DNA from: Sedimenticola sp.
GTDB taxonomy: Bacteria > Pseudomonadota > Gammaproteobacteria > Chromatiales > Chromatiaceae
DNA: 10,814 bases
Reading direction: 5' to 3'
Assembly: GCA_030619405.1 (NCBI GenBank)
Contig: JAUXBK010000070.1
Span: 1-10,814 of the forward strand
The notes below the pieces were generated by a model. That model saw nothing but the letters and a program-made list of their open reading frames with translations. It was not told where the DNA came from and did no database searches. Position 1 is the first letter of the stretch. Each line of letters opens with the position of its first letter. A program made the translations under genes and the position numbers. This document shows positions 1 through 7,334 of the stretch, in pieces.

Positions 1-33
1 CAAGGGGCGCATACTCGTTGTATGTAACCCTTG
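1..33. other. Imperfect hairpin downstream of parB
   Basis: CAAGGG (1-6) can pair with CCCTTG (28-33) and CATAC (10-14) with GTATG (20-24), giving a stem with a 3x3 internal loop and a 5-nt apical loop. It lies beyond the 3' end of the leftward parB gene. No U-tract follows on either strand, so it is not a classic intrinsic terminator. It could be a small repeat, a processing site or chance. Nothing coding is seen in 1-148. Confidence 0.3.
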
Positions 34-113
34 GCGCAACACCGAAGACGGAGTCATAGACAAGCAAGGCGCGTAATTTAATCTTTTCCAAGCCCCTAAG
101 CCTTATCAATGAC

Positions 114-128
114 CTGGAATCGTTCCAG
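114..128 (-). terminator. Short hairpin after parB, weak terminator candidate
   Basis: CTGGAA-tcg-TTCCAG is a perfect 6-bp stem with a 3-nt loop, about 20 nt beyond the parB stop codon (149-151). No run of U follows in the parB direction, so termination by this stem is an inference and may be weak. Confidence 0.25.
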
Positions 129-148
129 AATCGATATTTCCGGGGTTC

Positions 149-1030
149 CTATTTGATGTGCTCGAGTATCCCCTCCAACTCGTCCAGGCTGTTGTAGCTG
201 ATCACCAGCTTCCCCTTGCCGGCGTTGCCCTGCTGGATCTTTACCCGGGCGCCCAGTCTATCCGTCAGGCCGTTCTCCAACTTGCGGATGTTCGGGTCCT
301 CACGGGCGGGTGTCTGGCCCTTGCCGACCGTCGGCCCCTCCCCCTGCAGCCTTCGTACCAGCTTCTCCGTCTCCCGGACCGAGAGCCCCTGGGCCACCAC
401 CAGGCGTGCGGTATCGGTCTGGGTCTGCTCTTTGAGACCGAGCAGGGCGCGGGCGTGGCCCATCTCCAGGCGCCGCTCCTGGATGAAGGTCTTGACCTCT
501 TCGTTGAGATCCAGCAGGCGCAGCAGGTTGGTGACCGAGGTACGCGATTTGCCTACCGCCTGGGCAATCTGTTGATGGGTCAGCTCGAATTCATTGAGCA
601 GGCGGTGCAGGGCGGTGGCCTCTTCCAGCGGGTTGAGATCGTCCCGCTGGATGTTCTCGATCAGGCCCATTGCCATGGCGGCCTGATCGGGCACGTCCCG
701 GACCACCACCGGGATCTCGCTCAACCCTGCCTGCTGGGCCGCCCGCCAGCGCCGCTCGCCGGCGATGATCTCGTAACGCTCATCCGCTACCGGCCGCACC
801 ACGATCGGTTGCACCACGCCCTGTGCGGCGATGGAATCTGCCAGCTCCTGCAGGCTGTCCGGGTTGAAGTCGCGCCGCGGCTGATAGCGCCCCCGCTGGA
901 TCAGATCCAGGGGCAGCGCATTCACGTCGGTCTCACGGGAATCGTTACGCGTCTCCCCCTTCTCCCGGCCGGGGGCCGAACCCAGCAGGGCGTCCAGACC
1001 CCTTCCAAGACCGCGTTTCTTTGCTGCCAT
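149..1030 (-). CDS. parB: Chromosome-partitioning protein ParB (Spo0J family)
   Basis: ParB binds parS sites near the replication origin, spreads along DNA as a CTP-dependent clamp and works with the ParA ATPase to segregate chromosome origins. The protein begins MAAKKRGLGRGLDALLG, the usual start of gammaproteobacterial chromosomal ParB. It then shows the N-terminal ParB/Srx domain with QPRRDF, QPIVVRP and the CTP-site motif GERRWRAA, then IENIQRDDLNPLEEA, and a helix-turn-helix (HQQIAQAVGKSRTSVTNLL). The C-terminal dimerisation segment ends ELEGILEHIK. The ATG at 1030 was chosen because it matches the family start and gives 293 residues. An in-frame ATG at 1042 would add MQNS and abut the parA stop directly (TGA-ATG). 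Neither start has a clear ribosome-binding site, which suggests translational coupling to parA. The gene appears intact. Confidence 0.96.
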   Translation of the reverse strand: MAAKKRGLGRGLDALLGSAPGREKGETRNDSRETDVNALPLDLIQRGRYQPRRDFNPDSLQELADSIAAQGVVQPIVVRPVADERYEIIAGERRWRAAQQAGLSEIPVVVRDVPDQAAMAMGLIENIQRDDLNPLEEATALHRLLNEFELTHQQIAQAVGKSRTSVTNLLRLLDLNEEVKTFIQERRLEMGHARALLGLKEQTQTDTARLVVAQGLSVRETEKLVRRLQGEGPTVGKGQTPAREDPNIRKLENGLTDRLGARVKIQQGNAGKGKLVISYNSLDELEGILEHIK

Positions 1031-1042
1031 GCTGTTTTGCAT

Positions 1043-1840
1043 TCAGGCGCTGACGCGCGCTTCCAGTTTATTTCGTTGATGGTGCCGGCGCATGAACTCA
1101 CCCGCCAGGGCCAGGTAGGAGAGCGCGCCACGGGAGGATTTATCATACAGTAAAATCGGCAGGCCATGGCTTGGCGCCTCTGCCAGCCGTACGTTGCGCG
1201 GGATGATGGTGCGGAACACATTGTCGGAGAAGTGCTGGATCAGCTGGGCCGACACCTCGTTGGTGAGACGGTTTCTCGGATCGTACATGGTGCGCAGTAT
1301 GCCCTCTATCTCCAGCCCACTGTTGCGGGTGCTCTGAATCTGACGAATGGTGCCGATCAGTGCCGACAGCCCCTCCAGGGCATAGTACTCACACTGAATC
1401 GGGATCAGCACCCCGTCGGCGGCCACCAGGGCATTGACGGTCAGCATGTTGAGGGAGGGGGGGCAGTCGATGATGATGAAGTCATAGCGTCCCTTGGCGC
1501 CGGCCATCGCCAGGCCCAGCCGTTTCTCCCGGAGGGTCGAGGTCATCAGCCCCACTTCTGCCGCCGTCAGGTCCGCATTCGACGGCAGCACGTCGAAATT
1601 GGCCTCCGGCGCCCGCACCACCGCCTCCGACAGTCTGGCCTCTCCCAGCAGCACATCGCAGCTGGAGCGTTCCAGCTGGTACTTGTCCACGCCGCTACCC
1701 ATGGTGGCATTGCCCTGTGGATCCAGATCCGCCAGCAGCACCTTCTTGCGCAGGGAAGCCAGGGAGGCGGCCAGGTTGACGGCGGTGGTGGTCTTGCCGA
1801 CCCCGCCCTTCTGATTGGCGACACAGATGATTCGACCCAT
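1043..1840 (-). CDS. parA: Chromosome-partitioning ATPase ParA (Soj family)
   Basis: ParA is a cytoplasmic, nucleoid-bound ATPase that moves ParB-parS complexes. The 265-residue product has the deviant Walker A motif KGGVGKTT at residues 11-18, the Walker A' aspartate in LADLDPQGNATMG (D40) and a Walker B in FIIIDCPPSLNMLT. The QCEYYALEGL segment typical of Soj proteins is also present, and the length is normal. It is the upstream gene of a parA-parB operon, with parB starting within 12 nt of its stop. In many gammaproteobacteria rsmG (gidB) lies just upstream of parA. Here a repeat-bearing 213-bp gap and a zinc-ribbon gene occupy that place, so the usual context has been rearranged. Confidence 0.96.
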   Translation of the reverse strand: MGRIICVANQKGGVGKTTTAVNLAASLASLRKKVLLADLDPQGNATMGSGVDKYQLERSSCDVLLGEARLSEAVVRAPEANFDVLPSNADLTAAEVGLMTSTLREKRLGLAMAGAKGRYDFIIIDCPPSLNMLTVNALVAADGVLIPIQCEYYALEGLSALIGTIRQIQSTRNSGLEIEGILRTMYDPRNRLTNEVSAQLIQHFSDNVFRTIIPRNVRLAEAPSHGLPILLYDKSSRGALSYLALAGEFMRRHHQRNKLEARVSA

Positions 1841-1899
1841 GGATCTAACGCTTCCGGTTGTGCCCGCCGGAGAACCCGGCGTGGGCGCATGAGAATATC

Positions 1900-1954
1900 A
1901 GAAAGCGATCCGGGAGGGGTAATCCTGCGCGGAATTCCATCCCGGGAGCTTTCT
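1900..1954. repeat. Imperfect inverted repeat upstream of parA
   Basis: AGAAAGC (1900-1906) pairs with GCTTTCT (1948-1954) and CCGGGA (1910-1915) with TCCCGG (1940-1945), separated by a 24-bp centre. It sits beside the REP-like palindrome at 1967-1997 in the parA upstream gap. It may be part of a larger REP cluster, or a fold in the parA leader. No gene is seen in 1841-2053. Confidence 0.4.
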
Positions 1955-1966
1955 GAAACGCGGCTT

Positions 1967-1997
1967 CCCGGATTTCGCTGCGCTCCATCCGGGCTAC
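1967..1997 (-). repeat. REP-like palindrome with GTAG tetranucleotide
   Basis: On the minus strand this reads GTAG followed by CCCGGAT, a 13-nt centre containing GGAGCGCAGCG, and ATCCGGG. GTAG plus an imperfect palindrome is the hallmark of REP elements mobilised by REP-associated tyrosine transposases (RAYTs). Sequences close to this one are, from memory, common intergenic repeats in gammaproteobacteria. A truncated transposase of that broad family is present at 10364. The element lies within the region where the parA promoter should be. Confidence 0.6.
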
Positions 1998-2034
1998 ATT
2001 CAGGCGCTGTTTCATAACCGCTGAATTTCAGTGC

Positions 2035-2044
2035 CACCTAGGTG
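2035..2044. repeat. Short perfect palindrome CACCTAGGTG
   Basis: A 10-bp perfect palindrome lies just beyond the 3' end of the leftward zinc-ribbon gene (2054-2350) and upstream of parA. It might be a protein-binding site or a small stem. No T-run follows, so a terminator role is weakly supported. Confidence 0.25.
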
Positions 2045-2053
2045 CCAATCACG

Positions 2054-2350
2054 TCAACTCTTGAACAGTGCCTCCGCCGTTTTCAGCAGGTCGTCCCCGG
2101 CATCCGGGCCATCGCCGGAACCAGGATCCGTGGGCTCGAAGTAACCGCAGAAGTTGGCCCGGCTCTTCTCCAGCACCGCTTCCGCCACCGGCTCCTCGCA
2201 GTCGTTGGGCCGGCCCGGTGCAAACCAGCGGCAGTTACGGCACACCCGGGTCGGCTTGCCGCAACCCGGGCACCGGGTCTCCCGGCCGTAATCGTGTTTA
2301 CCCAGACCGGTGCCGCAGTTCCAGCACCGGCCCACTGCATCATCGACCAT
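2054..2350 (-). CDS. Conserved small zinc-ribbon protein, function unknown
   Basis: This 98-residue protein has eight cysteines arranged as CWNC (9-12), CPGC (27-30), CRNC (37-40), C51 and C68, which suits two structural zinc sites. The pattern CRNCRWF...CEEP...RANFCGYFEP resembles a conserved uncharacterised family of gammaproteobacterial zinc-ribbon proteins. No catalytic motif is visible, and the acidic tail after residue 73 is probably flexible. AGAGG precedes the ATG at a suitable distance. It is the last gene of a leftward three-gene unit after the Nudix and rubrerythrin genes and starts 9 nt after the rubrerythrin stop. That spacing suggests co-expression and perhaps a link to metal or oxidative-stress handling, which is an inference. 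Confidence 0.8.
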   Translation of the reverse strand: MVDDAVGRCWNCGTGLGKHDYGRETRCPGCGKPTRVCRNCRWFAPGRPNDCEEPVAEAVLEKSRANFCGYFEPTDPGSGDGPDAGDDLLKTAEALFKS

Positions 2351-2359
2351 AACCGGCCT

Positions 2360-2938
2360 CTACCAATTCTCGCCCAGCAGTTCGAAATAGGCCTGAGGAT
2401 GCAGGCAGGCGGGGCAGACCTTGGGGGCCTCTTCCGCCTCATGCAGATAACCGCAGTTCAGACAGCGCCAGACCACCTTGCCGTTGCGTTTGAACACCCG
2501 GCCCGCCTCCAGATTGGCGGCCAGGTCCCGATAACGCTTCTCGTGCTGCTTCTCGGCCACGGAGATCATCTCGTAGGCCAGAGCGATCTGATTGAATCCC
2601 TCCTCCCTGGCTACCTTCGCCATGGCAGGATACATATCGGTCCACTCATGCTCTTCCCCGGCCGCGGCCGCACGAAGATTCTCCAGGGTGGAGCCGATTG
2701 TCCCCGCCGGAAACCCGGCCTGGATCTCCACTTCACCACCTTCCAGGAACTTGAAGAAGCGTTTCGCATGCTCCTTCTCCTGATTTGCCGTCTCCTCGAA
2801 GATCTGGGCGATCTGCACCAACCCCTCCTTGCGGGCGGCTCCGGCAAAATAGGTGTAGCGGTTTCTCGCCTGGGACTCTCCAGCGAAGGCCGTCAACAGG
2901 TTCTTTTCGGTCTGGGTACCTTTGATACTCTTGCTCAT
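2360..2938 (-). CDS. rbr: Rubrerythrin
   Basis: Rubrerythrins are cytoplasmic non-haem diiron proteins that reduce hydrogen peroxide using electrons relayed through a rubredoxin-like iron site. The 192-residue product has the ferritin-like diiron ligands expected: E21 in GESQARNRY, E54xxH57 in QEKEH, E95/E98 in GEEHEWTDMY and E129xxH132 in EKQH. A C-terminal rubredoxin-like domain has CLNC (159-162) and CPAC (175-178). All ligands are present and the length is normal. AAGGAG lies 7 nt before the ATG, a strong ribosome-binding site. It is the middle gene of a unit with a Nudix hydrolase upstream (13-nt gap) and a zinc-ribbon protein downstream (9-nt gap). The gene symbol is generic for the family. 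Confidence 0.95.
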   Translation of the reverse strand: MSKSIKGTQTEKNLLTAFAGESQARNRYTYFAGAARKEGLVQIAQIFEETANQEKEHAKRFFKFLEGGEVEIQAGFPAGTIGSTLENLRAAAAGEEHEWTDMYPAMAKVAREEGFNQIALAYEMISVAEKQHEKRYRDLAANLEAGRVFKRNGKVVWRCLNCGYLHEAEEAPKVCPACLHPQAYFELLGENW

Positions 2939-2951
2939 GAATCGTCTCCTT

Positions 2952-3557
2952 CTACACTCGCTGAGGTTGGTCTCCCATCATACTCCGATCTTCCGGCTTC
3001 TGGCGGGCTGCCGCCTGTATCGATCGTATGATCAACTCTGCACTGGATAGTTCGCGCACCCGCTTCCACAACCGCTCCGGCCGCTCTGCATAGATCGCCA
3101 GCAACTCCTCTGCCGGCACCCAGAGCAGCTCCCTCCGTTTCTTGAACCGCTGCCCCTCATCGAGTACCCAGGCCCGATTCATCTCCAACACATCCCGATA
3201 ATCGAAGCGGACGAAGAAGGTCCGCCAATCCTTGGCCTTCCTGCCGGGTGCCACGACTCTCGGACTCCACCAGTCGGGGTGGGCCTGCAGGGTGGCATCG
3301 AACAACGCCTTCACCCGTGATATCCCGGAGCGGACGGCCGCCTCCGTCACCGCTACGACCTCGATATCCGGGGCGAAATACATGGTTTCGGTCTCTTCCA
3401 CGAACTCGCGTATCGCCGCCTCTTCATAACTCTCCCCGACACCGACCCCGCCACCGAAATCGATGAGGTAACCGATCTTTCTGCCGCTGAACGTCTGCTG
3501 AAACAGAAACAGTACCTCACCATCCCGCTCTGCAAACGGTATCACGCCTGCTCCCAT
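2952..3557 (-). CDS. Nudix-family hydrolase
   Basis: Nudix enzymes hydrolyse nucleoside diphosphates linked to another moiety. The exact substrate cannot be told from sequence here. The 201-residue protein has a Nudix box at roughly residues 36-58 in GGGVGVGESYEEAAIREFVEET. The G-x5-E-x7-REUxEE core is kept, but the Gly that usually follows EEx is a Glu (EETE). The metal-binding glutamates are all present, so activity is plausible. The basic, low-complexity C-terminus (after about residue 185) looks unstructured. AAGGAG lies 7 nt before the ATG. It is the first gene of the unit with rubrerythrin and the zinc-ribbon gene. Its start faces the remnant of the urease control region on the other strand. 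Confidence 0.88.
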   Translation of the reverse strand: MGAGVIPFAERDGEVLFLFQQTFSGRKIGYLIDFGGGVGVGESYEEAAIREFVEETETMYFAPDIEVVAVTEAAVRSGISRVKALFDATLQAHPDWWSPRVVAPGRKAKDWRTFFVRFDYRDVLEMNRAWVLDEGQRFKKRRELLWVPAEELLAIYAERPERLWKRVRELSSAELIIRSIQAAARQKPEDRSMMGDQPQRV

Positions 3558-3616
3558 TGCTACGCTCCTTGTCTATATCCTCACCCGTTCACAAAAGCTT
3601 AACCCGTGGCCTGGCT

Positions 3617-3667
3617 CTGCACCAGTTTCGATCAGAGACGGAAGTGGTACGCACCCGACTGGTGCAG
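3617..3667 (+). promoter_or_regulatory. Candidate NtrC enhancer sites before the urease remnant
   Basis: Positions 3650-3666 read cGCACC-cgact-GGTGCA. This matches 11 of 12 fixed bases of the NtrC consensus TGCACC-N5-GGTGCA, as remembered from nitrogen-regulated enterobacterial promoters. A second half-site TGCACC lies at 3618-3623. CTGCACCAGT (3617-3626) and ACTGGTGCAG (3658-3667) form a perfect 10-bp inverted repeat. NtrC-type control fits urea utilisation. No correctly spaced sigma-54 promoter was found: TGGCCTGGCTCTGCA at 3607 has GG-N9-GC instead of GG-N10-GC. The site appears orphaned, joined by deletion to the tail of ureA. Confidence 0.6.
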
Positions 3668-3696
3668 TCCAGTGCAATCCACCCCATCTGCAAAGT

Positions 3697-3756
3697 GTGG
3701 AGGCCACCTTTCCCGACGGCACCAAACTGGTCACCGTACATGACCCGATAATCTGA
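3697..3756 (+). pseudogene. ureA: Urease gamma subunit UreA, 3'-terminal remnant
   Basis: The reading VEATFPDGTKLVTVHDPI followed by one residue and a TGA stop is the conserved C-terminus of urease gamma subunit UreA, normally about 100 residues. Only about 19 codons remain. Upstream codons in the same frame do not resemble UreA, and there is no start codon with a ribosome-binding site. UreA is a structural subunit of the nickel enzyme that hydrolyses urea to ammonia and CO2, so the complex cannot be assembled normally from this locus. It lies 19 nt before ureB, the usual spacing of an intact ureABC operon. The left breakpoint must lie between the NtrC-like site (3666) and about 3697. Confidence 0.9.
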
Positions 3757-3775
3757 GAACAATCAGGAGCACCCC

Positions 3776-4086
3776 ATGATTCCAGGCGAGATGATCGTTA
3801 CCGATGGCGACATCGAACTGAACAGCGGCCGCGAGACCCTGCGGCTGGCGGTGGCCAACAGCGGTGACCGGCCGATCCAGGTGGGTTCCCACTATCACTT
3901 CTACGAGACCAACCCGGCGCTTCGGTTCGATCGAGCGACGACCCGGGGTTTCGTCTCAACATCGCCGCCGGCACCGCGGTGCGGTTCGAGCCGGGGCAGA
4001 GCCGGGAAGTTGAGCTGGTAGCCTACGCGGGAGCACGCAAGGTCTACGGCTTCAATGGGAAAGTGATGGGCAGGCTGGAGGGCTGA
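3776..4086 (+). pseudogene. ureB: Urease beta subunit UreB, frameshifted
   Basis: UreB is the structural beta subunit of urease. The frame from ATG 3776 (CAGGAG ribosome-binding site 6 nt upstream) reads MIPGEMIVTDGDIELNSGR, then GDRPIQVGSHYHFYETNPALRFDR, as in normal UreB. After the phenylalanine codon at 3950-3952 it runs into unrelated sequence and stops at 4021. The rest of UreB resumes in the frame starting at 3952: RLNIAAGTAVRFEPG, then VELVAYAGARKVYGF and GKVMGRLEG, with stop at 4084-4086. One missing base, probably a C in TTCCGT, explains this. Without it the protein would be about 103 residues, the normal length. A sequencing error could mimic the lesion, but independent damage in neighbouring genes favours real decay. 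Confidence 0.9.
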
Positions 4087-4088
4087 CG

Positions 4089-4940
<852 letters not shown>

Positions 4941-4942
4941 AG

Positions 4943-5401
4943 ATGGGTATGCCGAGATTCACCCGGCGCGCGGCGCCCGGAGACCGACCCGTCACCACTC
5001 TGACCCTCACCCTGGAACAGCGGGGGAAGAGCCGACTGCGGGTGACCCTGGACGACGGCACCGAGGCAGGACTGCTCCTGGAACGGGGCGGCATCCTGTG
5101 GGACGGTGACCTGATCACCGGCGACGAGGGCCTGGTGGTGCAGGTGATGGCTGCACCGGAACCGCTTTCACGGGTACACTGCGATGACCCGCTGCTGCTG
5201 GCGCGGGCCTGTTATCACCTGGGAAACCGTCATGTACCGCTACAGATCGAATCCAACCGGCTCTCCTTTCTCCACGACCACGTACTGGACGAGATGTTGC
5301 GGGGGCTGGGGCTGGAACCGCTCCTGCAGCAGGCCCCCTTCCGGCCGGAACCCGGGGCCTACGGTGGCAATGGTGGCGGCCATGAACACCATCACCATTG
5401 A
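4943..5401 (+). CDS. ureE: Urease accessory protein UreE, nickel chaperone
   Basis: UreE is a cytoplasmic metallochaperone that delivers nickel to apo-urease with UreG, UreF and UreD. The 152-residue product has the expected N-terminal domain (TLTLTLEQRGKSRLRV, DDGTEAGLLLERG, LWDGD). The metal-binding C-terminal domain contains DDPLLLARACYHLGNRHVPLQI and HDHVLDEMLRGLGL. The tail is Gly/His-rich and ends GGHEHHHH, as in nickel-storing UreE proteins. ATG 4943 lies 2 nt after the ureC stop and gives a normal length. It is the only gene of the cluster with no visible lesion, although its client enzyme cannot be assembled here. Its last 20 nt overlap the start of ureF. Confidence 0.93.
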   Translation: MGMPRFTRRAAPGDRPVTTLTLTLEQRGKSRLRVTLDDGTEAGLLLERGGILWDGDLITGDEGLVVQVMAAPEPLSRVHCDDPLLLARACYHLGNRHVPLQIESNRLSFLHDHVLDEMLRGLGLEPLLQQAPFRPEPGAYGGNGGGHEHHHH

Positions 5402-6080
5402 CCCCGGCGTGACGGGCTTGAGCCGGCTGCGGCTGCTGCAACTGATCAGCCCCTCCCTGCCCATCGGGGCCTTCACCTACTCCCAGGGGATCGAGTGGGC
5501 GGTGGAGGCGGGCTGGATCCGGGACGCAGGGGACCTCTCCCAGTGGCTCGAATCCCTGATCGAATGCAGTCTGACCCGGGTGGATATCCCGTTGCTGGAG
5601 CGACTCTACCGGGCCTGAGAGACAGCTGATGAAAGGGCCGCCCGACGCTGGAGCTGGCAGCTGCTGGCCTGCCGTGAAACGGCGGAACTGCGTAGCGAAG
5701 AGCAACACCGGGGGCGCGCCCTCTGCCTGCTGCTGAAGGACCTGGGACTGGCACCCGCCACCCGCTGGAGAGAGACCCTGGCGTTGACTCAGGCCGGTGG
5801 CTTCGCCCTGGCAGCAGTGGAGTGGGGCATCCCGTTGCGTGAAGCAGCCCTGGGTTATGCCTGGTGCTGGCTGGAGAATCAGGTCACCACGGCGGTGAAG
5901 ATCGTCCCCCTCGGTCAGACCGATGGCCAGCGGGTGCTCTTCCAGCTAAGCTAACAGCTGCCCGAAGAGGTAAACCGGGGCCTGGGGAGAAAAGACGCCG
6001 CACTGGGAGGCTCGGCCCCGGCCCTGGCCATCGCCAGCAGTCGCCACGAGACCCAGTACACGCGATTATTTCGATCATGA
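5382..6080 (+). pseudogene. ureF: Urease accessory protein UreF, two in-frame stops
   Basis: UreF is a scaffold of the UreD-UreF-UreG maturation complex. From ATG 5382 (an alternative ATG at 5370 is in frame) the sequence matches UreF: LRLLQLISPSLPIGAFTYSQG, EWAVEAGWI and LERLYRA. It then meets TGA at 5616-5618, codon 79, where the family usually has Trp, so TGG to TGA is likely. The same frame continues as good UreF (QLLACRETAELR, LTQAGGFALAAVEWGIPL, GYAWCWLENQVTTAVKIVPLGQ) to a second stop, TAA at 5952-5954 (codon 191). It then ends normally with PALAIASSRHETQYTRLFRS and TGA at 6078-6080. The intact length would be 232 residues. No frameshift is needed. The start overlaps ureE by 20 nt, and ureG follows after 15 nt. 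Confidence 0.92.
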
Positions 6081-6095
6081 ATCCGAGACCAAACC

Positions 6096-6719
6096 ATGGA
6101 CAGTAACAAATCGCCCCTGCGCATCGGCGTCGGCGGCCCGGTGGGCTCCGGTAAGACCGCGCTGCCGGACCGCCTGTGTAAACAGATGCGTGACAGTTAT
6201 CAGATCGCCGTAGTGACCAACGACATCTACACTCAGGAGGATGCCCGGTTCCTGATCCACAGCCAGGCTCTGGAGGAGGCACGCATCCTGGGCGTGGAGA
6301 CCGGCGGCTGCCCACAGACGGCGATCCGGGAAGATGCCTCCATGAACCTGGCGGCGATTGCCGATCTACAACGACGCTTTGCCAACCTTGACCTGATCTT
6401 CATCGAGAGTGGCGGCGACAATCTCGCCGCTACCTTCAGTCCGGAACTGGCGGACATAACCCTCTATGTGATCGATGTGGCGGAAGGGGAAAAGATACCG
6501 CGCAAGGGGGGCCCGGGGATCACCCGATCCGATCTGCTGGTGATCAACAAGATCGATCTCGCCCCTCATGTGGGAGCCGCCCTGGAGGTGATGGAAAAGG
6601 ACAGCCGCCACATGCGTGGCGAAAAACCGTTCGTCTTCACCAACCTGAAGAACGGCCAGGGGGTGGAGGAAGTGGTCCAGTTTCTGGTGCGGGAGGGGAT
6701 GCTCGATTCCAGGGTGTGA
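6096..6719 (+). CDS. ureG: Urease accessory GTPase UreG, Cys-Pro-His motif altered
   Basis: UreG is a SIMIBI-class GTPase that couples GTP hydrolysis to nickel insertion into urease. The 207-residue product is full length, with the P-loop GPVGSGKT (14-21), NDIYTQEDA, ESGGDNLAATFSPEL and the guanine-specificity motif NKID. The motif that binds the inter-subunit metal, Cys72-Pro-His74 in Klebsiella numbering, reads C72-P73-Q74 here (codon CAG, 6315-6317). The helix after the P-loop also carries an unexpected proline (TALPDRL, residue 24). The His is known to be needed for nickel-driven dimerisation, so function is probably impaired. That fits relaxed selection after loss of ureA and ureC. The reading frame itself is open. 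No strong ribosome-binding site precedes ATG 6096. Confidence 0.92.
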   Translation: MDSNKSPLRIGVGGPVGSGKTALPDRLCKQMRDSYQIAVVTNDIYTQEDARFLIHSQALEEARILGVETGGCPQTAIREDASMNLAAIADLQRRFANLDLIFIESGGDNLAATFSPELADITLYVIDVAEGEKIPRKGGPGITRSDLLVINKIDLAPHVGAALEVMEKDSRHMRGEKPFVFTNLKNGQGVEEVVQFLVREGMLDSRV

Positions 6720-6800
6720 ACACAGGCAATATCGGATCGGATGTAGCACACACTATTTCTCTGTTAGCAGGACCGTCGGGTGAGAAAAGCAGCCTAAACC

Positions 6801-7316
6801 ATGCAAAGCTGGCAACGACAACAGTCGGACACGCCGCCCACGGCAGCGGCTGCACCCCGACTCGAGGTGGTGATCGAGATCCCGGCCGGGAGCTTTCTGA
6901 AGCGCGGTTCGACCGGCAGGCTGGACTTCATCTCGCCGTTTCCGTGCCCATTCAACTATGGCTCGGTCGACACACTCATCGGGCTTGAGGGCGACCTGCT
7001 CGACGCCGTGGTGCTCGGCCCGCGGCTGCCACGTGGCGCGCGGGTCACGGTGCAGGCGTTCGGCGCGGTTGGCCTGACCGACCGGGGCATGTACGACGAC
7101 AAGCTGATCTGCAGCGAACACCCGGTGGGCGAGTGGCAGCGCCGGCTGGTGCTGCTCTTCTTTGGTTTCTATGCCAGGTGCAAATGGCTGCTCAACCTGT
7201 TACGTGGCCAGGGCGGACGCAACGCCTGCGAGGGGTGGGTCGACGCCAAGGATGCGATCAACCGGGCCCGCCCGCGAACGGAGGAGCACTGGAGCGGCCC
7301 CAAAGTCCCGTTCTGA
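6801..7316 (+). CDS. Inorganic pyrophosphatase-family protein
   Basis: Soluble type I inorganic pyrophosphatases hydrolyse pyrophosphate with Mg2+ at an aspartate-rich site. The 171-residue product has VVIEIPAGSFLKRGSTG, FISPFPCPFNYG, then GLEGDLLDAVVLGPRLPRG and GLTDRGMYDDKLIC, followed by a basic region and NACEGW. The signature normally written DxDPxD reads EGDLLD (63-68): the first acid is Glu and the Pro is replaced. The rest of the fold motifs (LTDRGMYDDK) are kept. It looks like a divergent subgroup of the family rather than Ppa itself, and activity is likely but not certain. The gene sits 81 nt after ureG and converges with the carbonic-anhydrase-like gene. Nothing clear is seen in 6720-6800. 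The N-terminal 20 residues are probably disordered. Confidence 0.82.
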   Translation: MQSWQRQQSDTPPTAAAAPRLEVVIEIPAGSFLKRGSTGRLDFISPFPCPFNYGSVDTLIGLEGDLLDAVVLGPRLPRGARVTVQAFGAVGLTDRGMYDDKLICSEHPVGEWQRRLVLLFFGFYARCKWLLNLLRGQGGRNACEGWVDAKDAINRARPRTEEHWSGPKVPF

Positions 7317-7334
7317 GCGTATGCACCCTGCACG

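Noticed and set aside
158..1153. Long plus-strand open frames opposite parA and parB
   Set aside because: They are antisense shadows of GC-rich genes, with no family resemblance and no ribosome-binding site. The minus-strand products are clear ParA and ParB.
2009..2024. TGTTTCA resembling half of a parS site (TGTTTCACGTGAAACA) upstream of parA
   Set aside because: Only one half-site is present. The other half (taaccgctg) does not match, so it is not a parS site.
3660..3676. TGGTGCAGTCCAGTGCA as a sigma-54 promoter
   Set aside because: The GG-to-GC spacing is 11 nt rather than the required 10, and it overlaps the better NtrC-like site.
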